Position numbers and translations under genes: made by a program
In this document: piece after piece, positions 35,877-44,807 of the stretch
How the letters are laid out: the number at the start of each line of letters is the position of its first letter
Numbering within the stretch: position 1 is the first letter of the stretch
NCBI RefSeq assembly: GCF_022538055.1
Contig: NZ_JAKZAM010000005.1
Coordinates: 151,447 to 215,446 of the forward strand
DNA from: Cognataquiflexum nitidum
GTDB taxonomy: Bacteria; Bacteroidota; Bacteroidia; Cytophagales; Cyclobacteriaceae
Direction: 5' to 3'
DNA: 64,000 bases
Notes under the pieces: model-generated
What the model saw: the letters and a program-made list of their open reading frames with translations, nothing else
Told to the model about the DNA's origin: nothing
Database searches by the model: none

Positions 35877-36788
35877 ATGAAAAAATTATTTACAATCTCA
35901 TTGATTTTTGCCTTGGTTCGATTTGGATATGCCCAAGATCCACAAGGTGTTGTTCCCTCAGACAGTGTTGAAAAAGCTTTAAAGGACACAACTTATTGGA
36001 ATTCTGAGTTAAGTATTGGCTTCAATCTTAATCAAGCTTCGTTTTCTGGAAATTGGAAAGCAGGTGGGATTAATTCTTTTGCGCTAGGCTCTATTTTAAG
36101 TGGAAAGGCCAATTATGCCAAGGACAGGCTAAGCTGGGACAATCAACTGGAGCTTATATATGGTGTTGTAAAAAATGAAGATCAAGGATTGAGAAAATCC
36201 AACGATAGGATATTTTTTGATTCAAAAGTGGGCTACAAAATCACACAAAAGTGGGGTTATTTTGCATCTTTAAACTTTATAACTCAATTTACAGATGGGT
36301 TTGATTATTCAGCAGGTGAGCCGGTTCTTATTTCAAGGTTTTTTGCACCGGCCTTTTTGACATCTGGTTTTGGATTTGAATATAAGCCAAATGAAAATTT
36401 TGCCCTGAGATTGGCTCCTTTTTCACCTAGATTTACTTTTGTGACGGACACAGGTCTGATCAATACTGTTCCTGATAATTACGGGGTACCTGCGGGACAA
36501 AAATTGAGGACTGAGTGGTTAGCTTTTCAGGCATTCATGACTTACAATAAGAAATTCAGTGATAACCTGACTCTCAATTCCCGATATCAGATATTTGCCA
36601 ACTTGGAGACTTTGGATTTCCGTACTATTGACCATAGATTGGATTTTACGCTTATCGCAAAAATTACCCGGTATGTGGATGTGACATTTACAAGTATCAA
36701 TGTTTATGATATCGACATGGTGGATGGCATACAATTCAGCCAAGCCCTCGCTTTGGGTATTTTGTACAAAGTCAACAATAAAAAATAG
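35877..36788 (+). CDS. DUF3078 outer-membrane beta-barrel-like protein
   Basis: A 303-residue exported protein with a signal peptide ending near residue 19 (GYAQ). It belongs to DUF3078, a Bacteroidota family of predicted outer-membrane barrels: WNSELSIGFNLNQASFSGNWKAGG (about 42-65) is the family signature, followed by alternating strands such as LSWDNQLELIYGV. The C terminus ends with a strand (ALALGILYKVNNKK). Function is not known. It is a single-gene unit closed by a bidirectional terminator. Confidence 0.88.
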   Translation: MKKLFTISLIFALVRFGYAQDPQGVVPSDSVEKALKDTTYWNSELSIGFNLNQASFSGNWKAGGINSFALGSILSGKANYAKDRLSWDNQLELIYGVVKNEDQGLRKSNDRIFFDSKVGYKITQKWGYFASLNFITQFTDGFDYSAGEPVLISRFFAPAFLTSGFGFEYKPNENFALRLAPFSPRFTFVTDTGLINTVPDNYGVPAGQKLRTEWLAFQAFMTYNKKFSDNLTLNSRYQIFANLETLDFRTIDHRLDFTLIAKITRYVDVTFTSINVYDIDMVDGIQFSQALALGILYKVNNKK

Positions 36789-36888
36789 GTTTTTGCTTAC
36801 CTTTTCTTTAAAAAATTTTGATTATTACATTTATGTATTATTTTTGTTTCAATTGTGGTAGTTAAATAATAGTTGGTTTAGTTTTCAT

Positions 36889-36920
36889 AAAAAGGGCAGG
36901 AGAAATTCTCCTGCTTTTTT
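36889..36920. terminator. Bidirectional terminator
   Basis: GCAGGAGAA (36896-36904) pairs with TTCTCCTGC (36906-36914); A and T runs flank it, between the convergent DUF3078 and universal stress protein genes. Confidence 0.9.
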
Positions 36921-37755
36921 ACATTTTAGCCAATTTTATACTGATTACAGGCATTTCAGTCAATCCAATAAGGTTTTCCGTCACACTTGGTGAGAAATAT
37001 TGTTTGAAGTCAGATTTTCCATAAGTGATGACAGCAATCCCATCTGAATTTATTTTTTCTGCATATTGGATTATTCCTCTTTCCTCTTTGAAGGAATCAA
37101 TGATATTGATCTCATGCTCATAACTTGCAAATTCATTAAGGAATTTTTTTCCTATATCCAGAATATCGTTTGTCTCGAGAAAGTATGTTGGCGTGTTTAC
37201 ATAAAGTATTCTGAGTTTGACCCTGAGTATCTCTGAAAGATTTTCAACTTCCCGAAATGTATGGCCAGTTGCCTCTCTAAAATTGGTGGCAAAGACCAGT
37301 TTTTCGAGTTTTAGCTTCTCGGGGAGATTTTTTACGACGACCACCGGAACTTTTGAATTTCTCAACATACTGTAGGTATTTGTCCCAAGAATATAATCCT
37401 TAAAACCATATACCCCATGAGAACCCATCACGACCATATCTATTTTTTCATCCTCAACAAATCTGTGTATTTTTTCATTACTATTGTTGAAAATCAATAC
37501 TTTACGGGATTTAATTCCGATAGATTCGGCTTGTTTTATTAAATCAGTAAGTTTTTGTTTTGAATGTGCAATGGCCTCCTTGGCATCAGGAAAAAGATTT
37601 TCCTGTTCTTTGGTTAATTTTGACCAATCCACGGGTGTATTGATGACATGAAGGAAAACCAACTCGGCATCAATTTTTTGTGCTAAGAAGAGTGCGTATT
37701 TTTCAGCATTTTTGGCGCAGTCTGAAAAATCAGTAGGGACTAGTATCTTTTTCAT
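36919..37755 (-). CDS. Tandem universal stress protein (UspA family)
   Basis: A 278-residue cytoplasmic protein with two Usp domains. The first (1-145) starts MKKILVPTDFSDCAKNA and has the ATP-type loop MGSHGVYGFKDYILGTNTYS followed by KVPVVVVKN. The second (about 150-278) is degenerate, with no complete nucleotide loop but with a similar C-terminal VTENLIGLTEMPVISIKL. Such tandem proteins are common in Bacteroidota and respond to energy or oxygen stress. It is a single-gene unit. Confidence 0.92.
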   Translation of the reverse strand: MKKILVPTDFSDCAKNAEKYALFLAQKIDAELVFLHVINTPVDWSKLTKEQENLFPDAKEAIAHSKQKLTDLIKQAESIGIKSRKVLIFNNSNEKIHRFVEDEKIDMVVMGSHGVYGFKDYILGTNTYSMLRNSKVPVVVVKNLPEKLKLEKLVFATNFREATGHTFREVENLSEILRVKLRILYVNTPTYFLETNDILDIGKKFLNEFASYEHEINIIDSFKEERGIIQYAEKINSDGIAVITYGKSDFKQYFSPSVTENLIGLTEMPVISIKLAKM

Positions 37756-37856
37756 GGCTTTCGAGGTTTGTTATATCTGATTTAACATAAAAATACCTTA
37801 GCCAAGAATAAATTATACTATTCTATATCAGTGAATTGAATGATAAATGTCATGTA

Positions 37857-37891
37857 GAAAAAAAAAGCCCCAAGAGAAACCTTGGAGCTTT
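37857..37891 (-). terminator. Terminator after tRNA-Arg
   Basis: On the minus strand a 10-bp stem with one mismatch (37865-37874 with 37881-37890) runs into a long T tract, 2 bp after the 3' end of the tRNA. Confidence 0.85.
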
Positions 37892-37892
37892 G

Positions 37893-37966
37893 TACGCGCG
37901 GAAGGATTCGAACCCTCAACCCTCGGAGCCGAAATCCGATATTCTATCCAATTGAACTACGCACGC
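37893..37966 (-). tRNA. tRNA-Arg (anticodon TCG)
   Basis: A 74-nt cloverleaf is read on the minus strand. There is a 7-bp acceptor stem (GCGTGCG with CGCGCGT, two G-U pairs), a D arm GTTC/GAAT, an anticodon stem TCGGA/TCCGA with loop TTTCGGC, so the anticodon is TCG, and a T arm GAGGG/CCTTC with loop TTCGAAT. The discriminator is A, and CCA is not encoded, as usual in this phylum. It begins 17 bp after the sucC stop codon and shares sucC's transcription direction. Confidence 0.95.
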
Positions 37967-37983
37967 TTAATAAACCACTCTTA

Positions 37984-39195
37984 TTAAGAAATAGCGGCTT
38001 TAACTTTTTCAGCAGCATCCTTTAGGGTGATGGCTGAAGATACTTTTAATCCTGATTCATCGATTATTCTAGCACCTTCCTCTGCATTGGTGCCCTGCAG
38101 TCTTACAATAATCGGAACAGGAATATTACCTATAGTTTTGTAGGCCTCCACGACGCCGTTGGCAATCCTATCACACCTTACTATGCCTCCAAAAACATTG
38201 ATTAGAATGGCTTTTACATTTGGGTCCTGAAGGATAATTCTAAATCCAGCTTCTACAGTGACGGCATTTGCTCCTCCTCCGACGTCAAGGAAGTTGGCGG
38301 GCTCGCCACCTGAAAGTTTGATCATATCCATGGTTGCCATAGCAAGCCCCGCTCCATTGACCATACAACCCACATTTCCATCCAACTTAACATAGTTTAG
38401 GCCTGATTTGCCAGCTTCTACCTCTAAAGGATCTTCTTCTGCAATATCCCTCAATTCAGCAAGGGCTTTTTGTCTGTAAAGTGCATTGTCATCTAAGCCT
38501 ACTTTTGCATCCACAGCCAAAATTTTATCATCGGATGTTTTTAGCACCGGGTTAATTTCAAATTGTGCGGCATCAGATCCCACATAAGCATTGTAAAGAG
38601 CGGTGATGAATTTTACCATTTCCTTAAATGCATTGCCCTCAAGACCCAACTTAAAGGCTACTTTTCTGGCTTGAAATCCTTGCAATCCTACTTTAGGATC
38701 GATCCACTCTTTAATAATCTTTTCAGGATGCTTTTCTGCGACTTCCTCAATGTCCATTCCACCTTCAGTCGATGCCATGATGACATTGCTTCCTTTTCCT
38801 CTGTCCAATAAAATGGATAAATAGTATTCCTTTGGTTCGGAAGCTCCGGGATAATACACATCTTCGGCCACCAAAACTTTATTTACTTTCTTTCCTTCTG
38901 CACCTGTCTGAATGGTGACCAATGTTCCACCTAGTATTCCGGCAGCTTTCACGGGCACATCTTCTAGGCTTTTGGCCAAAACAACACCTCTCGATCCAGT
39001 TTCATTTACCAATCCTTTTCCCCGGCCTCCTGCGTGAATCTGAGCTTTGATTACATACCAGGAAGTTCCGGTTGCAGCATTTAGCTTTTTGGCAGCCTCT
39101 AATGCTCCTTCAGGGCTGTCAGCAACTATCCCTTCCTGAATCCTGACGCCATAGCTTTTTAAAAGTTCTTTAGCTTGATATTCGTGTATGTTCAT
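37984..39195 (-). CDS. sucC: Succinate-CoA ligase (ADP-forming) beta subunit
   Basis: Beta subunit (403 residues) of succinyl-CoA synthetase, the TCA cycle enzyme that makes ATP or GTP. It starts MNIHEYQAKELLKSYGV, followed by an ATP-grasp domain with IKAQIHAGGRGKG (about 49-61) and QFEINPVLKTSDDKILAVDAK. The C-terminal CoA-ligase domain has GGGANAVTVEAG and INVFGGIVRCDRIANGV. The alpha subunit gene is not adjacent, a separation common in Bacteroidota. A tRNA-Arg gene lies 17 bp downstream. Confidence 0.96.
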   Translation of the reverse strand: MNIHEYQAKELLKSYGVRIQEGIVADSPEGALEAAKKLNAATGTSWYVIKAQIHAGGRGKGLVNETGSRGVVLAKSLEDVPVKAAGILGGTLVTIQTGAEGKKVNKVLVAEDVYYPGASEPKEYYLSILLDRGKGSNVIMASTEGGMDIEEVAEKHPEKIIKEWIDPKVGLQGFQARKVAFKLGLEGNAFKEMVKFITALYNAYVGSDAAQFEINPVLKTSDDKILAVDAKVGLDDNALYRQKALAELRDIAEEDPLEVEAGKSGLNYVKLDGNVGCMVNGAGLAMATMDMIKLSGGEPANFLDVGGGANAVTVEAGFRIILQDPNVKAILINVFGGIVRCDRIANGVVEAYKTIGNIPVPIIVRLQGTNAEEGARIIDESGLKVSSAITLKDAAEKVKAAIS

Positions 39196-39307
39196 CCTTA
39201 TGAAAATTTTTGCCCGAAGTTAAGCGCTACATGTTTATTTATCAAATTAACATTCGGTCTTTTGGTAAATAAATCCATTCAATGGTTACATAGGAATCTG
39301 TATTATT

Positions 39308-39315
39308 TATATTTG
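39308..39315 (+). promoter_or_regulatory. Possible -7 box of the lolD-like gene
   Basis: TATATTTG matches TAnnTTTG fully and lies about 20 bp before the ATG at 39335; no clear TTG element is found at the right distance. Confidence 0.35.
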
Positions 39316-39334
39316 ATGACCAAAATCACATTGT

Positions 39335-39991
39335 ATGTTAGTTGCAAAAGGAATCCACAAAAATTATGGAGACTTACATGTCCTCAAAGGTGTAGATGTA
39401 AGTATAAGTTCAGGAGAAGTTGTCTCTATAGTAGGATCTTCCGGTGCCGGAAAAAGTACTTTATTGCATATTTTAGGAACTTTGGACCAGGCCGATAAAG
39501 GTGAAGTAAAGATTGGAAACACTTTGATAACTGGCCTTAAAGGTGATAAACTGGCAGAATTCAGGAATAGGGAGATCGGTTTTATTTTTCAGTTTCACAA
39601 CCTTCTCCCTGAATTTACAGCTGAAGAAAATATGATGATACCCGGACTTATTGCAAACAAGCCAATGATTGAAATCCGAAAAAGAGCACAGCAATTGGCA
39701 GAAAGGTTGGGAATAAGTAGCCGATTAGGACACAAACCTTCAGAACTTTCAGGCGGTGAACAACAAAGGGTGGCGGTCGCAAGGGCTTTAGTGAATGATC
39801 CCAAAATTATTTTTGCGGATGAACCAAGTGGTAACCTCGATTCAAAAAGTGCCCAAGCACTACATAAATTGTTTTTTGAATTGAGAAAAGAATTCGGTCA
39901 ATCTTTTGTGATAGTGACGCATAACCAGGAACTTGCCCAGATGGCAGACAGAACCTTAGTCATGCAGGACGGCAAGATAATCGGTCAATAA
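39335..39991 (+). CDS. lolD: ABC transporter ATPase, LolD/MacB type
   Basis: A 218-residue ATPase of the group that powers lipoprotein release (LolCDE) or MacB-like export. Walker A is GSSGAGKST (about 35-43), the Q-loop is in FIFQFHNLLPEFTAEENM, the signature is LSGGEQQRVAVARAL and Walker B IIFADEPSGNLD, with the switch His in VIVTHNQEL. The FQFHNLLPEFTA phrase is typical of LolD. No permease gene lies next to it, so a LolC/E-type partner must be elsewhere. The LolD name is a family-level call. Confidence 0.82.
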   Translation: MLVAKGIHKNYGDLHVLKGVDVSISSGEVVSIVGSSGAGKSTLLHILGTLDQADKGEVKIGNTLITGLKGDKLAEFRNREIGFIFQFHNLLPEFTAEENMMIPGLIANKPMIEIRKRAQQLAERLGISSRLGHKPSELSGGEQQRVAVARALVNDPKIIFADEPSGNLDSKSAQALHKLFFELRKEFGQSFVIVTHNQELAQMADRTLVMQDGKIIGQ

Positions 39992-40108
39992 ACTGATTTC
40001 TTTAGTCTGAGTTTGAAACTTTGTTCCAAAAGATGTGGGAAATTAAATTTATGTTGAACAATCAAAAATTGTTTTTTAAACCATTAGATTTAAAAAACTT
40101 TAAACTCC

Positions 40109-40933
40109 TTGAATAAAAAAAGTGTTCAGCACATGTTATTGGCAGGGTTTCTTTTTTCACTGATGAATGTTTCAGTGAAACTGATTCCGCATATTCCTGC
40201 CATAGAAATTATACTTTTTCGCTCTGTTTTTAGTTTGATTCTCACGTATATATTGTTAAGAAAAGAATCAGTCCCCGTTTTTGGCAACAACAAAAAACTT
40301 TTGATACTTAGAGGTATCGCTGGTTCCATAGGTTTGATGACTTTTTTTTATACCCTACAGAGCATTCCTCTCGCAAGTGCGGTCACTATCAATTATCTCG
40401 CGCCGATATTTACCACTATTTTGGGGATATTTATTGTAAAAGAGAAAGTAAGGGCAAAGCAATTTCTGTATTTTGGAGTTTCTTTTGCAGGGGTGGTAAT
40501 CATTCAGGGCTTTGATCCTAGGATTACTTTTCTGGATATGACTATTGGTTTGATTTCGGCCTTGGCGATGGGTCTTGCGTATAATATCATCAGGAAAATC
40601 AAAAACTCAGAACATCCCTTGGTCATCATGTTTTATTTCCCTTTCATTACTATTCCCATAGCTGCTTTGATCAGCTATTTTGTTTGGGTAGTTCCCGTTG
40701 GCTGGGATTGGGGGATTTTGTTGGCCGTGGGTTTGTTAACCCAATTTGCCCAATATTTCATGACTTTGGCTTACCAGAATGCCAACCTATCCAAGGTGGC
40801 AAGCCTTAGTTATATTGGAATAATTTATGCCCTCAGCTTTGGATTTTTTATTTTTGGAGAAACTTACAGTCTTATGGTTTTTTTCGGTATGATTTTGGTT
40901 CTGTTTGGTGTGGCGATGAACATATTTAAATAA
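40109..40933 (+). CDS. EamA/DMT-family transporter
   Basis: A 274-residue inner-membrane protein with about ten hydrophobic segments and two EamA halves. The first half has LAGFLFSLMNVSVKLIPHIPAIEIILFR and GLMTFFYTLQSIPLASAVTINYLAPIFTTILG, which are typical of the drug/metabolite transporter superfamily; the second ends with YIGIIYALSFGFFIFGE. The start is a TTG at 40109. Substrate unknown. The next gene, an Asp-rich lipoprotein, starts 50 bp downstream on the same strand. Confidence 0.88.
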   Translation: MNKKSVQHMLLAGFLFSLMNVSVKLIPHIPAIEIILFRSVFSLILTYILLRKESVPVFGNNKKLLILRGIAGSIGLMTFFYTLQSIPLASAVTINYLAPIFTTILGIFIVKEKVRAKQFLYFGVSFAGVVIIQGFDPRITFLDMTIGLISALAMGLAYNIIRKIKNSEHPLVIMFYFPFITIPIAALISYFVWVVPVGWDWGILLAVGLLTQFAQYFMTLAYQNANLSKVASLSYIGIIYALSFGFFIFGETYSLMVFFGMILVLFGVAMNIFK

Positions 40934-40983
40934 TGTGGTTACATTCTGACAATCAGTTTCGACAAACATCAAAAGCCGGTTTC

Positions 40984-41865
40984 ATGAAAAATTTGTATAA
41001 ATTTTTGGTAGTGGTATTTTCATGGACTATTCTGTCCTGTGAACCCAAGATTGAGCCTGAAAAGCAAGATTTGGGTCCTTTTGATTGTGCGAATCTCTCT
41101 TACAGCGATACTATTTTTTATATCAACGAAAATTTGGACAATAAAATAATCCCCGTTAAAAGTCTAAATGGTACCTTTTCGGCTATTCCTGATGGGTTGG
41201 TGATAAATGAATCCACGGGAGAAATAGACATCAATAAAAGCGAGACGGGCCTAAAATATAGGATTTCATTTATGCCTTCCGGTTCTGACCTTTCATGCAC
41301 TTTTGATTTGATTATTGGCGGGATCAATTATTTGGATAAAGTATATATCATTGACCAAAATGATTTTTTGGCTTTACCTGTATTTAATTCCAACCGTGAT
41401 GTTTTGAGCCCGTGTGACGATGATGACGACGACGATGATGACGATGATGATGGTGATGACGATGATATTGTTTGTAAATTCGGTGAATTAGGCCCCAATA
41501 ATGAGGATATTTCCAAATTAGGCATTGAAGTCAATAATTCAACGGGTATTATCGACCTTCGAAAAACATTGGAAAACGGAGCTTTTGGATCAGAACCTGT
41601 CAATGGATCCGAATTAGATGCAAGATTGTATTATAGGTTACAGGACCGATCACTTGGAGCATTGAATGCCATAGATTTGAAAATCTTCTATTTTGCTACT
41701 TTGGCGGATGTTCCTCAGAGCCTTTTGGATGAGATCGATCAAAAGAATGCCGGTTTATTAGAAGGAGTAAATCGTGGTAAAATTTCAAATGCAAGGCTTA
41801 AAGCTGAAAATCCAAAAGCCAAACCTAGACCACCTTTCCTTTTGATTGTTGCGAGGTTACAATAA
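40984..41865 (+). CDS. Lipoprotein with a Cys-bounded poly-Asp loop
   Basis: A 293-residue predicted lipoprotein, start at 40984 (MKNLYKF), lipobox ending TILSC near residue 19; the frame extends upstream to 40933 but without a suitable signal. The mature chain opens with a putative Ig- or cadherin-like part (SLNGTFSAIPDGLVINESTGEIDINKS). Near residues 144-164 there is a Cys, 12 Asp, Gly, four Asp, Ile-Val and a second Cys, which looks like a disulphide-closed calcium-binding loop. It ends with a basic, Pro-rich tail. It is 40 bp upstream of the TPR-CHAT gene and probably co-transcribed with it. Function unknown. Confidence 0.75.
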   Translation: MKNLYKFLVVVFSWTILSCEPKIEPEKQDLGPFDCANLSYSDTIFYINENLDNKIIPVKSLNGTFSAIPDGLVINESTGEIDINKSETGLKYRISFMPSGSDLSCTFDLIIGGINYLDKVYIIDQNDFLALPVFNSNRDVLSPCDDDDDDDDDDDDGDDDDIVCKFGELGPNNEDISKLGIEVNNSTGIIDLRKTLENGAFGSEPVNGSELDARLYYRLQDRSLGALNAIDLKIFYFATLADVPQSLLDEIDQKNAGLLEGVNRGKISNARLKAENPKAKPRPPFLLIVARLQ

Positions 41866-41905
41866 TTTGGGTATTATTACCTAATTTATCTAAAGCCAAT
41901 GCACT

Positions 41906-44698
41906 GTGCAACCGAGGTGGTTTCTATTCATTATTTCTTTCCTCTTTCAAACCTCTCAATCTCGGGAACCATTTGACTTTGAAATAAAATACAGGGAAGC
42001 GCTCTCATTTTTTAAAGCAGAAGAGCCGAATGACCTTACTGACAGTTTAGCAAAATCCCTATTTTTGGAGGTAGTGTCAGGGGCTGATCAGAATAATATA
42101 GCTGCTCATTTTTTATTGGACTCTTATGAAAAACTGGGAAGTTTGGGTCTTATCCAAGGGGATTTGCCGGAGGCAGTGGCCTATTATCGAAAAGGATTGG
42201 AGTTACAAAGCAAATATGGTATACCGGATTCTTTGTTTTTTGGATCGAACTTATTTGTCGGGGAGGCATATTATCTCTTGAACAAAGCGGATAGCTGTAT
42301 CTATTTTTTGGAAGAAGCAGAGAAACTAATTTCTTTTAAAAACTCCAAAGAAGAAGCTTCAAGATTGTTCAATTCACTAGGTGTAATATACTTTGAATCA
42401 GGAAATTATAACCAATCAATTAATTACTTTAATAAATCAAAAAATCTTATTATTGAAGGGGATAATTATGCCGAATTGGAGCCATATTACAAGCATGCTC
42501 TTTTTAGTTTTTTGAACAATATCGGCACTTCTTTATATCAGCTCGGAAAAACAGACAGTGCCCTATATATCTACAGGCAATTGGAGGAATTTCAGATCAA
42601 TGAAAATCAGGTATTTGCTCAACTTTCGAATATATACCTTCGCAAGGAAAAACCTGATTCTTCTTTGTATTTTTTGAATAAAATGGAGTCACCTGAGTTT
42701 AAAAACAGCCATTTCTATCAAAACCAATTGGCAGAAATCTATATTGCAAAAGGCCAATATAGAGAGGCAAAAGAAACTTTATTAAAATTTATTGATAATA
42801 AAACAGGTTCTGACCGATCGGCAACCGATTTTAAACTTGGAAGATCATTCCTGATTTTGGGCAAAATTGCATTTGCCCAAAAGGATTTTAAAAATGCTAC
42901 CCTATATTTTCACCAATCTATAATTCAGACAGACGGATTGTTTGAAGATCAAGATATATTCAAAAATCCTGTTGACTATAGTGTTGGATTTGCTACTTTT
43001 CCACTTGTTGAAAGTCTCGTAGGCAAGGCCAAAAGTTTCATTAATTTATATGATGTAGAAAAAAATAGGGCATATTGGGAGGCAGGTCTATCTACCTATC
43101 AGACGGCTTTTGATATAGCTGCTTTTGTCGGAAGTTTTTATGACAATGATGAGGCTAGAATATTTTTAGGTGATTTTGTATTCGAGGCCTACCAAGATGC
43201 CATTAAAACCATTCTATTCCATCCAGATTTTCAAGAGGAAGAATGGAGAATTTACAAAGCGCTTGACTGGGCAGAAAACAGTAAGTCTACCAGCCTGAAC
43301 ATTGGGATGAAGGAGAATAAGTTGAAAAAAATTTCGGGGATTCCGGCTGACCTCCTTCAAAAGGAAAGGGATTTGCAGTTTTCCATTTCCAAAATACAGC
43401 AAAGGATTCTTGAAGAAAATGGGCAAGATGAATTGGAAATGCTTCAAGCCCAACTTACTGACAATCGATTGGAATTGTCAAGGTTGCATAATGAATTCAA
43501 TGATTTTCCTGAATTTGTTAATCAAAAAACAAGAAACCAATCTGTTGATTTGAATTATATCCAAAAGTCCGTCTTGGATAAAAATACGCTTCTGCTTTCA
43601 TTTTTTGAATTAGATGACCGGATTCTGCTTTTCAGCCTGGACAAGGAAGGTATAAATGTGGCCGAAATTACTGAAATGGATAAGTTGGCTCTGAGTATAA
43701 GAGAATTTAAAAAAGAAATAATTGGCTATAAAGTAGGAGAGAAGTATTCTTTTGGTGGAGTTGGGACTGTTCTATATGAAAAATTATTGGGGCCTGTGTC
43801 CGAAAAATTAAAAGAATATAAATACTTAATGGTAATTCCACATGGGATTTTGATAGACCTACCTTTTGATTCTTTTGAAAAGTCTCCTTCAGAATTCTTG
43901 ATTTTTGACCATGCCATTACCTACCAGCATTCCATTAGGCTTTTGGAAACCTTTGAATCCCGAAATTTTGTAGATCAAGTTAAAGCAGGATTTGCACCTT
44001 TTTTTGATAATGCTTGGAAAGATGAAAATATCGATCTACCAAAACTGCCTTTTTCCCGAGAAGAAATATATTCTTTAAAAGGGGAGAGCTTTGTAAGTCA
44101 GGAAGGTACCAAAAAGGAGTTTTTAAATATGGCCTCCAAGTCAGATATCATTCAGCTTTCTACACATGCACTGCCTGACCCTGAAGATCCCAAACAAGCT
44201 TTTATAGTTTTCTACCCGGGAGATATGGAAAATAGGTTATTCACCCATGAAATTTATAACTTGGATTTGACAGAATCGGCACTGATATTTTTGAGTGCCT
44301 GTGAGACCAACTTTGGAAGCCTTAGTAGAAGTGAGGGTATTCTGGGTATTTCACGGGCTTTTGCATTTGCAGGTTGTCCAAATATCATTTCAACTCTTTG
44401 GAAGGCCGAAGATAGATCGACTGCTTATATTACTTCTCGATTTTATTTCTATGTTGAAGAGGGACTTCCTTTTGCGGAGTCGCTTAGAAGAGCTAAAACA
44501 GATCTTTTGGAAGATAAAAAAATGGCCCAGTTTCATCATCCCGTTTTTTGGTCCCACCTTGTTTTGGCAGGTTCAATACCGGCAAGAACATATTTTGATT
44601 ACTTACCGGTTTACCTTTGGATTTTTGCTTTGATACTTTTAGGATTTGGCTTGTTAATTTTCAAAAGTCGGTATGGGCTCAAGGTCAATTTTGGATAG
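41906..44698 (+). CDS. TPR-CHAT caspase-like protein with C-terminal membrane anchor
   Basis: A 930-residue protein. The GTG start at 41906 gives a signal-like segment (RWFLFIISFLFQ), so the body is probably periplasmic. Residues about 30-470 are tetratricopeptide repeats (for instance SLGVIYFESGNYNQSINYF). A coiled-coil linker follows (about 490-550). The CHAT domain (about 570-890) has the presumed catalytic dyad His754 in STHALPD and Cys799 in LSACETN, then SEGILGISRAFAFAGCPNII and HPVFWSHLVLAG. A transmembrane stretch (about 899-920) and a short basic tail end the chain. CHAT proteins are caspase/separase-like cysteine peptidases. The gene faces an ECF sigma/anti-sigma operon, a candidate target pathway. 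Confidence 0.9.
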   Translation: MQPRWFLFIISFLFQTSQSREPFDFEIKYREALSFFKAEEPNDLTDSLAKSLFLEVVSGADQNNIAAHFLLDSYEKLGSLGLIQGDLPEAVAYYRKGLELQSKYGIPDSLFFGSNLFVGEAYYLLNKADSCIYFLEEAEKLISFKNSKEEASRLFNSLGVIYFESGNYNQSINYFNKSKNLIIEGDNYAELEPYYKHALFSFLNNIGTSLYQLGKTDSALYIYRQLEEFQINENQVFAQLSNIYLRKEKPDSSLYFLNKMESPEFKNSHFYQNQLAEIYIAKGQYREAKETLLKFIDNKTGSDRSATDFKLGRSFLILGKIAFAQKDFKNATLYFHQSIIQTDGLFEDQDIFKNPVDYSVGFATFPLVESLVGKAKSFINLYDVEKNRAYWEAGLSTYQTAFDIAAFVGSFYDNDEARIFLGDFVFEAYQDAIKTILFHPDFQEEEWRIYKALDWAENSKSTSLNIGMKENKLKKISGIPADLLQKERDLQFSISKIQQRILEENGQDELEMLQAQLTDNRLELSRLHNEFNDFPEFVNQKTRNQSVDLNYIQKSVLDKNTLLLSFFELDDRILLFSLDKEGINVAEITEMDKLALSIREFKKEIIGYKVGEKYSFGGVGTVLYEKLLGPVSEKLKEYKYLMVIPHGILIDLPFDSFEKSPSEFLIFDHAITYQHSIRLLETFESRNFVDQVKAGFAPFFDNAWKDENIDLPKLPFSREEIYSLKGESFVSQEGTKKEFLNMASKSDIIQLSTHALPDPEDPKQAFIVFYPGDMENRLFTHEIYNLDLTESALIFLSACETNFGSLSRSEGILGISRAFAFAGCPNIISTLWKAEDRSTAYITSRFYFYVEEGLPFAESLRRAKTDLLEDKKMAQFHHPVFWSHLVLAGSIPARTYFDYLPVYLWIFALILLGFGLLIFKSRYGLKVNFG

Positions 44699-44742
44699 AT
44701 ATTTTCTTCAAAAAGCAGAATTTAGCCATCAATTTAAATACT

Positions 44743-44772
44743 AAAGCCACCATCACTGATGGTGGCTTTTTG
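44743..44772. terminator. Bidirectional terminator
   Basis: AAAGCCACCATCA pairs with TGATGGTGGCTTT, followed by a T run; it separates the convergent CHAT and lipoprotein genes. Confidence 0.92.
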
Positions 44773-44807
44773 TGTTCACTAGGGCCTAAAATTAAATTTA
44801 CTTTACT

